This document shows, piece after piece, positions 56,979 to 64,000 of a stretch of 64,000 bases of DNA (position 1 is the stretch's first letter; each line of letters begins with the position of its first letter). The notes below the pieces were generated by a model. That model was not told the origin of the DNA and made no database searches. It worked only from the letters and a program-made list of their open reading frames with translations. The translations under genes were made by a program, and so were the position numbers. Origin of the DNA: Hamadaea tsunoensis DSM 44101 (GTDB lineage: Bacteria > Actinomycetota > Actinomycetes > Mycobacteriales > Micromonosporaceae). The stretch covers positions 1 through 64,000 of the forward strand of contig NZ_AUAX01000039.1 of NCBI RefSeq assembly GCF_000428945.1, given 5' to 3'.

Positions 56979-59801
56979 TCAGTTCGGCAGGGAAAGGTTG
57001 CGCACCAACTGCGTACGCGAGGTGACGCCGAGCTTGGCATAGATGCGGGTGAGGTGCGCCTCGACAGCGCTGATGCTGATGAACAGCCGGTCGGCCGCCT
57101 GCCGGTTCGTGCACCCGGCCATCACCAGGTCGACCACCTGCTGCTCGGTGGCGGTGAGCCCGGTGCCGCCCGCGGGGTCCGCGGCGGTACGTCCGCCGAC
57201 GCGGGTGACGTCGGCCCGGGTCGTGCGGGCCAGCCCGAGCGCGCCGAGGCTCTCGAACCGTTCGGCCGCATCCTGCAGCAGTGTTCGCGCTTCCCGGAAG
57301 CGGCGCTGCCGTCGGCGTACCGTGCCGAGCGCGGCGATCGTCCTGGCCTCGTCGAACGGCAGGCCCAGATCGCGGTAGCGGGTGAGTGCATCGGTCAGCG
57401 CACTCTCTGCCGCGTCGTCGGCGCCGGCCGGGGGAGCCTTCGCGGTGCCGGAGGCGGCGGCGATCCCGGACGCGGACAGAAGGATGCCCCGGGCCCGGGC
57501 CACGCCCGCGCGCGCCCACGGGTGCTCCAGCGCGTCGGCCGTCTCGTCCAAGCGCTGCAAGGCTTCTCGGGCGTCGTCCAGCCTTCCCGTTCTCACCAAC
57601 GCCTCGACCAGGTCCGGCCCGACCGGGAACACGCCCGGGTCCCGGAAAGCGCCGGCGGCGGCGTCGGCCGCGACACTGGACAGCAGCGCGACCGCGGCCT
57701 CGGCGTCGCCGTCGAAGAGCGCTGCCTGCCCGGCGGCTCGGCGTGCCTCCAGCAGATGCCAGAACACCGTCCCCGCGCGGGATTCGGCGGCCAGGACGCC
57801 GAGCTGCCGCAAGGCCTCGGTCGCCAGCGCCCGGTCACCGGTCCCGGCGGCGACCGAGGCCCGTATCCGGCAGGCGACCAGGGCGGGTACGGCATCGGTG
57901 AGCTCGTCGCGCAGCCGGGCGGCCTCGACCCAGTCCCCGACCCGGATGGCGGTCTCGAACAGGTGCAGCGTGAAGATGCTGACCGAGGTGTCCTCCTCAC
58001 GCTCGCGGGCGAGCTGCTGCAAGTCGCCGAGGAGCCGTCGGGCGCGGGCCGTCTCACCGCGCCACACGGCCCGCACCGCCCGGACCCGGTCGCCCTGGTC
58101 ATAGAGCGCGAGGTCGGACAGCGTCGCCGGACCCAGCACCGCGAGCCGCGGCTCCGGGTCGTCGCCGAGCAGGGCACCCATCCAGGCCGCCTCGCTGACG
58201 GCGCGGGCATGCGAAGCCCGGTCGTCCAGGCCGGCGCTGATCTCGACGGCCTCGACCGTCCACAAAAGAGCCTGCGACACCGGTACGATTCCGTCGGCCA
58301 CACCGGAGTTCGCCCGGTGGGAGAGGACTTCGGCCCGCAGCCGCGGATCGGCTTCGGCGAGCACCTCCTCATACTGCTGCGGCGACAGCTTGGCATCCGT
58401 CATCTGGGACATCCGTAGCCGGGCCTGGGCGCGGAGCGTTCCCGGCGGGAGGGCCGGCAGCTGCGGTGCCAGCAGCGCGAGTCCGGCCTCGTACTGGCCC
58501 GCCCACATGTACCGGTCGGCGGCCAGGACGAGGCGCCCGTCGCGGCGCGGGTCGGCCTCGGGGGTGAACCGCCAGGCCTGCTCGGACAGCTCGGCCGCGG
58601 CGCGTACGCCACCTCGGTCGATGGTCTTCTCCGCGACGCGCAGGAGTTCGTCGGCGACGGCGGCGTCCGGCGGGATCGTGCCCAGCGCGCGGTGGCGGAC
58701 CTGCTCCTCGATGTCGCTGATGGTGTCGGCGAGCAACCGGTGCACCTGCCGGCACGACGAGGGCTGCGCGTCGGCACGCGCGACCGCGCCGATCAACGGG
58801 TGCGCGAGGCGTACATGCTCGGCCTGGATGACGAGCAGGCCGGTGGCGACGGCGTCCTCGAGACCGTCCTCACCGGACTCGCCTTCGCCGTTGCCGTCAT
58901 CGGCCAGTACCTGCCGGATGAGCCCGAGGCGGGGGTTGCTCACCAGCGACGTCACCAGCACCGCCCGCCGGGCGCCGGCGGACGCGGCCGCCAACCGCGC
59001 GCTGACCAGGGCACGCAGGGAGGTGGGGATGGGCAGCTCGGCCGCCGGGCCGATCGGCTGGTCCGCTCGCCGCAACGCATCCGCGATCTCCAGCGCGAAG
59101 AGCGGATTGCCGCCGGACAGCTCGTAGACTCGCCGCGCGAGGCGTGACGGAAGGGGGCGGTCGATGAGCCGGCGAATGGCGTCCGGCCGTAGCGGTTCCA
59201 CCTCGACGGTCTCCACCGGCGCCCGCAGAGAACCGAGACGGGGCGCGAGGCCGTCGGTGTAGGGCACGTCGGCGCGGTCGGTGCGGCGGGTCAGCAGGAC
59301 GGTCACCTGCTCGCCGCGCAGCCGCCGTATCGCGTACGTCACGGCGGCCGCGCTCGCGTCGTCGAGCCACTGGTCGTCGTCGACGGCGATCAGCACCGGT
59401 CCGGCGGCCGCCAGCTCACGGATGATCGCCAGCAGGCCGGCCCCGAGTGCGCGGGGGTCGATCGGACCGCTCTCGTCGCGCAGGAGCGCCGCGTCCACGG
59501 CCCGCCGTTGCGGTGCGGCGAGACCGGCGAGCAGGTCGGCGTCGAGGTATTCGAGCAGGTCGCTGAGGCCGCCGTGGGAGAGCCGCGCTTCCGCCTCGCA
59601 GGCGCGGGTCTGCAGCACGGCGTGCCCGAGTTCCTCGGCCTCGACGACGCCGCGTTCCCAGATCGCGGTCTTGCCGATGCCGGCCTGGCCCGTCAGCAGT
59701 ACCAGCCGGAATCCGGGCTCGGTTCGGCTGACCGCGGAGCGGATGACGCCGACCTGTTCCTCACGTCCGAACAACTCGCGTCTGGGTGGTACGCCGCTCA
59801 C
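56979..59801 (-). CDS. LAL-type LuxR regulator with N-terminal ATPase
   Basis: 940 residues. The N-terminal AAA ATPase has Walker A GQAGIGKTA (about 40-48) and Walker B PVLIAVDDDQWLDD. A helical repeat middle follows. The C-terminal LuxR helix-turn-helix is LTATEQQVVDLVMAGCTNRQ with SISAVEAHLTRIYAKLGV. It starts with GTG behind GGAAGGCG. It is divergent from the M4 metallopeptidase gene with 169 bp between starts, so that protease is the most likely target. It is a paralogue of the 11.5 kb regulator only at family level. Confidence 0.9.
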   Translation of the reverse strand: MSGVPPRRELFGREEQVGVIRSAVSRTEPGFRLVLLTGQAGIGKTAIWERGVVEAEELGHAVLQTRACEAEARLSHGGLSDLLEYLDADLLAGLAAPQRRAVDAALLRDESGPIDPRALGAGLLAIIRELAAAGPVLIAVDDDQWLDDASAAAVTYAIRRLRGEQVTVLLTRRTDRADVPYTDGLAPRLGSLRAPVETVEVEPLRPDAIRRLIDRPLPSRLARRVYELSGGNPLFALEIADALRRADQPIGPAAELPIPTSLRALVSARLAAASAGARRAVLVTSLVSNPRLGLIRQVLADDGNGEGESGEDGLEDAVATGLLVIQAEHVRLAHPLIGAVARADAQPSSCRQVHRLLADTISDIEEQVRHRALGTIPPDAAVADELLRVAEKTIDRGGVRAAAELSEQAWRFTPEADPRRDGRLVLAADRYMWAGQYEAGLALLAPQLPALPPGTLRAQARLRMSQMTDAKLSPQQYEEVLAEADPRLRAEVLSHRANSGVADGIVPVSQALLWTVEAVEISAGLDDRASHARAVSEAAWMGALLGDDPEPRLAVLGPATLSDLALYDQGDRVRAVRAVWRGETARARRLLGDLQQLAREREEDTSVSIFTLHLFETAIRVGDWVEAARLRDELTDAVPALVACRIRASVAAGTGDRALATEALRQLGVLAAESRAGTVFWHLLEARRAAGQAALFDGDAEAAVALLSSVAADAAAGAFRDPGVFPVGPDLVEALVRTGRLDDAREALQRLDETADALEHPWARAGVARARGILLSASGIAAASGTAKAPPAGADDAAESALTDALTRYRDLGLPFDEARTIAALGTVRRRQRRFREARTLLQDAAERFESLGALGLARTTRADVTRVGGRTAADPAGGTGLTATEQQVVDLVMAGCTNRQAADRLFISISAVEAHLTRIYAKLGVTSRTQLVRNLSLPN

Positions 59802-59970
59802 GTCATCGCCTTCCGGTCCTAGGCCGACTGTATCGGAGCGGGCGCCCGGGGCCGCTCGGGCAAACGTAGGGGAACCCCCACTACCCGCGGGCGATCTTCC
59901 GGCGCACCTTGTGAGTACGCGCCGGCGCGGCTGAACCAGCAGGCCGGCCGCATCCCCTCAAGGAGATCGA

Positions 59971-62265
59971 ATGAAGGCCACGAAAGGTGTCCGTGCCCTC
60001 GGCGCGTTCGCCACGCTCGCCATCTGCGCGGCGGTCGGGATCAGCCCGATCCCGGCGGCCGCCGGCCCGGACAAGCCGGTCGCCGGCGCCACGACACCCC
60101 GGCAGCGCGCGGCTCGCAGCGCCGCAGCGCTGGTGTCCGGCCGTCCTTCCTATCTGCACGCCAGCGCCAAGGACGCGTTCGTCCAGGGCGAGGTGATGTC
60201 GTCGGGTACCGCGCAGTACGTGCCGTACAACCGCACCTACGGTGGTCTGCGCGTCGTCGGCGGTGACTTCGTCGTGGTCACCGACAGCGCCGGTCGGATC
60301 ATGTTCAACTCGGTCGCCCAGTCCCGCGCGATCGGCGATCTCGGCGTCACGCCGGCCCTGAGCGCCGCCGCCGCCGAGCAGGTCGCCAGGGCGCAGCTGC
60401 GTACCGTCTCCCGGGTCGAGGGCAGCACCCTGATCGTGTACGCGCTCGGCGCCACTCCGGCGCTCGCGTACGAGTCTATTGTGGATGGAACCAGCGCCGA
60501 CGGCGTCAGCCGGCTGAGCGTCTACGTCGACGCCAGGACCGGCGCGGTCCTCGGCACCCAGGAACACGTGGCGGCCGGAACCGGTACCGCGGCGTACAAC
60601 GGGCCCAACCCGCTGACCATCGCGACCACCCACTCCGGCAGCACCTACGCCCTGCGGGACCCGGTCACGACCAACCTCAGCTGCCAGGACGCGGCCACCA
60701 ACACAATCCTCACCGGTCCGGACGACGTGTGGGGCAACGGCGTCGCGACCAGCAGGGAGACCGCCTGCGTCGACGCGCTGTACGCGGCTCAGACCGAGGT
60801 CAAGATGCTGTCGCAGTGGCTGGGCCGCAACGGCATGGACGGCAGCGGCGGCGCCTGGCCGATCCGGATCGGACTGAACGACGAGAACGCCTACTACGAC
60901 GGCAGCCAGATCCAGATCGGCCACAACGCCGCCGGCGCGTGGATCGGCTCGCTGGACGTCGTCGGGCACGAGCTGGGCCACGGCGTCGACGACCACACCC
61001 CGGGCGGGATCTCCGGCGGCAACACCCAGGAGTTCGTCGCCGACACGTTCGGCGCGTCGACCGAGTGGTTCGCCAACGAGGCGGCGGCGTACGACCCGCC
61101 GGACTTCTCGGTCGGCGAGGAGATCAACCTGACCGGCAGCGGCCCGGTCCGCTACATGTACAAGCCGTCGCTGGCCGGCGGCCTGGACTGCTACTCGTCG
61201 GCGGTCTCGTCGGCAGAGGTGCACGCCGCCGCCGGACCCGGCGACCACTGGTTCTACCTTCTCGCCGAAGGCTCCAGCCCGACCAACGGCCAGCCCGCCA
61301 GCCCGACCTGCAACAGCACCGCCATCACCGGGCTCGGCATGCCGACCGCTATGAAGATCATGTACAACGCGATGCTGATGAAGACCACCGCCGCCTCCTA
61401 CCTGAAGTACCGCACCTGGACGCTGCAGGCGGCGAAGAATCTGTTCCCGAACAGCTGCGCGGAGTTCAACGTGGTCAAGGCGGCCTGGAACGCGGTCAGC
61501 GTCCCGGCCCAGACCGCCGACCCGACCTGCACAGGCCTGGCCCTGGCCAACCCGGGCACCCAGACCGGCACCGTCGGCACGGCGACCAGCCTCGCACTGA
61601 GCGCGGCCGGTGGCGCCACTCCGTACACGTTCTCGGCCACCGGCCTGCCCGCCGGCCTGACCGTCAACGCCGCCAGCGGCGTCGTCTCCGGCACGCCGAC
61701 CACCGCGGCGACCTACTCGGTGACCGCCAAGGTCACCGACAACGCCAGCCCGACGCACGCGACCTCCAGCCAGACCTTCAGCTGGACCATCGCCAAGGCC
61801 GGGACGTGCAGCAGCCCGGGCCAGAAGATCGTCAACGGCGGATTCGAGTCGGGCAGCGCACCCTGGACGGCGTCCGCCGGCATCATCGGCAGCGCCGCCG
61901 GAGAGACCGCGCACAGCGGCACCAAGTACGCCTGGCTGGGCGGCTACGGCACCGCGCACACCGACACCTTGGCGCAGTCGGTGACCCTGCCCGCCGGGTG
62001 CACCACCTACACCCTCACGTACTGGCTGCACGTCGACTCGGCGGAAGCCTCGTCGACGGCCCAGTTCGACAAGCTGACGCTGACCGGCGGTTCCGCGGTA
62101 CTCGCCACCTACTCGAACCTGAACAAGGCGACGGGCTACGCGCTGTACACGGTCAACGTCTCGGCGTTCGCCGGCAAGACGGTCGTGCTGACGTTCACCG
62201 GTGTCGAAGACGCGTCGTTGCAGACGTCGTTCGTTGTCGACGATGTGGCCCTGAACGTCGCCTGA
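59971..62265 (+). CDS. Secreted M4 (thermolysin-type) metallopeptidase with C-terminal binding domains
   Basis: 764 residues. The signal peptide is 1-31. An FTP/PepSY propeptide follows (about 45-215; YNRTYGGLRVVGGDFVVVTD). The M4 catalytic domain (about 220-515) has the zinc site DVVGHELGHGVDDHT (near 332), NTQEFVADTFG as third ligand, and EVHAAAGPGDHWFYLL as the active His region. An Ig-like He_PIG domain follows (about 520-610, ATSLALSAAGGATPYTFSAT) and a C-terminal jelly-roll (about 615-764; VNGGFESGSAPWTASAG). It digests external protein after self-activation. GGAGATCG precedes the ATG. Confidence 0.92.
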   Translation: MKATKGVRALGAFATLAICAAVGISPIPAAAGPDKPVAGATTPRQRAARSAAALVSGRPSYLHASAKDAFVQGEVMSSGTAQYVPYNRTYGGLRVVGGDFVVVTDSAGRIMFNSVAQSRAIGDLGVTPALSAAAAEQVARAQLRTVSRVEGSTLIVYALGATPALAYESIVDGTSADGVSRLSVYVDARTGAVLGTQEHVAAGTGTAAYNGPNPLTIATTHSGSTYALRDPVTTNLSCQDAATNTILTGPDDVWGNGVATSRETACVDALYAAQTEVKMLSQWLGRNGMDGSGGAWPIRIGLNDENAYYDGSQIQIGHNAAGAWIGSLDVVGHELGHGVDDHTPGGISGGNTQEFVADTFGASTEWFANEAAAYDPPDFSVGEEINLTGSGPVRYMYKPSLAGGLDCYSSAVSSAEVHAAAGPGDHWFYLLAEGSSPTNGQPASPTCNSTAITGLGMPTAMKIMYNAMLMKTTAASYLKYRTWTLQAAKNLFPNSCAEFNVVKAAWNAVSVPAQTADPTCTGLALANPGTQTGTVGTATSLALSAAGGATPYTFSATGLPAGLTVNAASGVVSGTPTTAATYSVTAKVTDNASPTHATSSQTFSWTIAKAGTCSSPGQKIVNGGFESGSAPWTASAGIIGSAAGETAHSGTKYAWLGGYGTAHTDTLAQSVTLPAGCTTYTLTYWLHVDSAEASSTAQFDKLTLTGGSAVLATYSNLNKATGYALYTVNVSAFAGKTVVLTFTGVEDASLQTSFVVDDVALNVA

Positions 62266-62308
62266 TCACAGCGTCTCCTGATCACGACGTCTTTTGATCA
62301 CGGCAGAG

Positions 62309-62341
62309 CGGCGGTCACCCGATTGCCCCGGGTGACCGCCG
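62309..62341. terminator. Bidirectional terminator between M4 peptidase and MFS genes
   Basis: The perfect 12-bp stem CGGCGGTCACCC/GGGTGACCGCCG abuts the minus-strand stop at 62342. On its left side TGATCAC occurs three times between 62263 and 62301. Confidence 0.75.
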
Positions 62342-63553
62342 TTAGGCGGCGACGGTCTCCACGGCCGGGCCGGGGACGGCGGCCGCTCGCTGCGGTGGCC
62401 GGCAGACGGCGATGAGCCCGAAGCCGAGCAGGCACAGTCCGGCCGCGACGAGGTACGCGTTGCGGAACCCCAGCGACGGCGCGATCGCGATCAGCGGCCC
62501 GGTCAGGATGGTGCCCGCCGCGAAGGAGTTGCCGTAGAGGGCCGACGCCTTGCCCGGCTGGCGGGGCATCATGTCCTGCACGTAGGTGACGCCGAGACCC
62601 TGAATGGCGGCGATCGACGTGGCGTTGAGCAGTTGCCCGGCGAACAGCATCCACGAATGCGTGGCGACCGAGGCCAGCACCAGGTACGCGACGCTGAACG
62701 ACGGCCCGACGAGGATGAGCCGGCGTACGGGGAACCTCGTGGACAGCGCTCCGAAGGCCAGCATCAGCGGGATCTCCAGCCCCGCACAGAGCCCGAGGAT
62801 GAGGCCGGCTTCGCGGACGCCGGAGTGCAGGTCGGTGGCCAGGAAGAGGGCCAGCATCTGCACACCGACCGAGCCGGCGCCCTGCAGGAGCGTGAAGGCG
62901 ACCAGCGTTCCGGCGACGGTACGCCACGGTGCGTCCTGTCCCAGGTAGGACGGGGTGTCCTCGGCGGCTGCCCGCTTCTCCAGCGGGGCGGGTTCGGGCA
63001 GCATCGCGAAGGTGACGATCGCCGCGACGGCGTACATGCCGGCGGCGGTGGCGTAGAGGGCGGAGAATCCACCGGTGCTCTGGATCCAGGCGGCGATCGG
63101 CGGGCCGCCGACCCACGCCAGGGAGAACAGCATCCGCAGCGCGCTGGCGGTCATCGCCGCCTTGTCGGAGCCGGCGAGGATCGCCCGCGCGTACGCGAAT
63201 CCCTGCGACATCAGGGAGAACGAGATCGCCGAGAGCGTGGCGACCACGCCGAGCAGGATCCAGTAGTCGCGGACGAACGCGTTGACCAGCATCGCGATCG
63301 TGCCCGCGCCCGCGGCGGTGAGCAGCAGCGCGCGCCGCACCGGCCGCCGGTCGGACAGCCGGCCGATCAGCTGGGCGAACACGACTCCGGCGAGCGGACC
63401 GGTGACCAGGTAGAGGGTGACATGGACGGGGTCGGCGTGGACCGCGTCGTTGAGGAACAGCGTGACGAACGGGTACGCCAGCGACACCGACAGCCCGGTC
63501 GCCAGGAACACGAGCCCGAGCGGGTACCACTGCCGCAGTTGACTGCGCAGCAC
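62342..63553 (-). CDS. MFS transporter, sugar-efflux (Set)-like
   Basis: 403 residues with twelve membrane helices. LATGLSVSLAYPFVTLFLND in helix 1, IGRLSDRRPVRRALLL as the helix 2-3 loop, and IQGLGVTYVQDMMPRQPGKA plus SALYGNSFAAGTILTGPLIA near the end match the SetA/SetB sugar-efflux group. It may export sugars or sugar-like drugs, fitting the polysaccharide-degrading setting. GTG at 63553 has GGGAGGAA upstream. It shares a terminator with the convergent M4 peptidase. Confidence 0.85.
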   Translation of the reverse strand: MLRSQLRQWYPLGLVFLATGLSVSLAYPFVTLFLNDAVHADPVHVTLYLVTGPLAGVVFAQLIGRLSDRRPVRRALLLTAAGAGTIAMLVNAFVRDYWILLGVVATLSAISFSLMSQGFAYARAILAGSDKAAMTASALRMLFSLAWVGGPPIAAWIQSTGGFSALYATAAGMYAVAAIVTFAMLPEPAPLEKRAAAEDTPSYLGQDAPWRTVAGTLVAFTLLQGAGSVGVQMLALFLATDLHSGVREAGLILGLCAGLEIPLMLAFGALSTRFPVRRLILVGPSFSVAYLVLASVATHSWMLFAGQLLNATSIAAIQGLGVTYVQDMMPRQPGKASALYGNSFAAGTILTGPLIAIAPSLGFRNAYLVAAGLCLLGFGLIAVCRPPQRAAAVPGPAVETVAA

Positions 63554-63688
63554 TGAAGACGTTCCTCCCCGTAGTACCGTCCCGGGGCGCGGTCGCGCGC
63601 CGGGGGGACGTACCTACGGTTTATCAGGCAGGTCCGACAGCACGCCATCCGGTTTGGGAACGCTCCCGCAGGGCGGGACCCATCTCGG

Positions 63689-63716
63689 CGGTCGGCAGCC
63701 CTTCGACTGCCGACCG
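63689..63716 (-). terminator. Terminator of the reductase-like gene
   Basis: The 10-bp stem CGGTCGGCAG/CTGCCGACCG around an 8-nt loop lies 20 bp past the minus-strand stop at 63737. Confidence 0.7.
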
Positions 63717-63736
63717 CGGACGTCCCGGCGATGCGG

Positions 63737-64000
63737 CTACGCGTCGACGCTGACGGTGGCCCGATCCACGAGATTGAAGACCGTGTACGGATCACGTCCG
63801 CCGTACAGCAACGAGATGACGATGGCCGCCATGGCCTCCAGGTGGTGAGCGTGCCGGAGGTCGCCGATCGGCAGCGGCTCGCCGCCGAGGTCGGCAATGA
63901 GCTGCCGGGTCATGTCCAGTGCGCGGGGATCATCGCCACAGTAGGGAACCGCCAGCAGGCGGTTGTCGAACATGGGCGGTTCCATCCGCCAGACATGCGC
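63737..64000 (-). CDS. F420-dependent NADP reductase-like protein, C-terminal part (partial)
   Basis: The frame is open to the window edge, so only the last 87 residues are seen. LLAVPYCGDDPRALDMTRQL plus IADLGGEPLPIGDLRHAHHL plus EAMAAIVISLLYGG matches the C-terminus of NADPH-dependent F420 reductase and related NAD-binding proteins (GDD, LRxAxxLE). The N-terminal dinucleotide site lies outside the window. Micromonosporaceae use F420 widely, so the call fits, but a plain NADP-binding paralogue is equally possible. Confidence 0.65.
   Translation of the reverse strand, partial: AHVWRMEPPMFDNRLLAVPYCGDDPRALDMTRQLIADLGGEPLPIGDLRHAHHLEAMAAIVISLLYGGRDPYTVFNLVDRATVSVDA

Noticed and set aside
54218-57025. 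Long antisense frame over the GH9 gene
   Set aside because: Arg/Val/Gly-rich noise; the sense frame has multiple recognisable domains.
59881-62031. Long antisense frame over the M4 peptidase
   Set aside because: No motifs; mirrors a well-supported secreted peptidase.
62263-62301. TGATCAC triplet after the M4 peptidase as a regulatory array
   Set aside because: It is downstream of the stop and next to a terminator; short and AT/GATC-biased, with no evidence of function.

Overview
The window is very GC-rich actinobacterial chromosome. Strong codon-position bias, frequent GTG starts, many GTACGC/CGTACG words, secreted multidomain polysaccharidases, large LuxR-type (LAL) regulators and ECF sigma factors together suggest a Micromonosporaceae-like soil organism (Actinoplanes or a relative). 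That placement is inference; there is no rRNA or marker gene to confirm it. I see no tRNA, rRNA, CRISPR array, transposase, integrase or prophage gene.

Layout. 0-3.7 kb: a divergent MarR/VOC pair sharing an operator, a cytoplasmic GH35 enzyme and a GtrA-like membrane protein. 3.7-4.5 kb: a gene-free block of nested palindromic repeats. 4.6-9.9 kb: a giant WD40-KAP NTPase divergent from an ArsB/SLC13-type permease. 9.9-15.9 kb: GNAT, phosphotransferase, a LAL regulator, a glycolipid-binding protein, a CGNR regulator and a frameshifted coiled-coil gene. 15.9-21.7 kb: secreted metallopeptidase, GH6 cellobiohydrolase, a CebR/CelR-like LacI repressor and GH12-CBM2 endoglucanase. 21.9-24.5 kb: a coupled NuoF-like flavoprotein and heme-b membrane protein. 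24.6-32.7 kb: small metabolic and unknown genes, including a PnuC-family transporter behind an FMN riboswitch (so probably a riboflavin importer) and a MerR/MFS efflux pair. 33-38.4 kb: GH64 beta-1,3-glucanase with two ricin-type lectin domains, a nucleotidyltransferase-methyltransferase fusion, a second palindrome block and a secreted PI-PLC-like enzyme. 38.4-48.8 kb: a large unknown membrane protein, two ECF sigma loci (one ECF41), a secreted phytase-like esterase, secreted or anchored proteins of unknown role, a TrmB/LuxR-type regulator and an ArsR gene with a small membrane protein. 48.9-62.3 kb: GH92-CBM32-CBM32, a membrane protein, CBM4-CBM4-GH9-CBM2 cellulase, a second LAL regulator and an M4 metallopeptidase. 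62.3-64 kb: MFS sugar-efflux-type transporter and a truncated F420-dependent reductase-like gene.

How it works together. The dominant theme is extracellular polymer breakdown: cellulose (GH6, GH9, GH12), beta-1,3-glucan (GH64), alpha-mannan or N-glycan (GH92), beta-galactosides (GH35), protein (two metallopeptidases) and phospho-compounds (PLC-like, phytase-like). A CebR-type 14-mer (TGGGAGCGCTCCCA) lies before GH6, inside the first codons of the LacI regulator and, as a perfect copy, before GH9. This predicts one cello-oligosaccharide-responsive regulon spread over 37 kb. GH64 and GH92 carry different palindromes in the same position, suggesting separate LacI-type regulators.

The least explained feature is a set of intergenic palindromes, several of them present at more than one locus. 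One exact 81-bp architecture occurs twice in opposite orientation, each time between convergent genes. Two other blocks show the same nested two-out/two-back arrangement.
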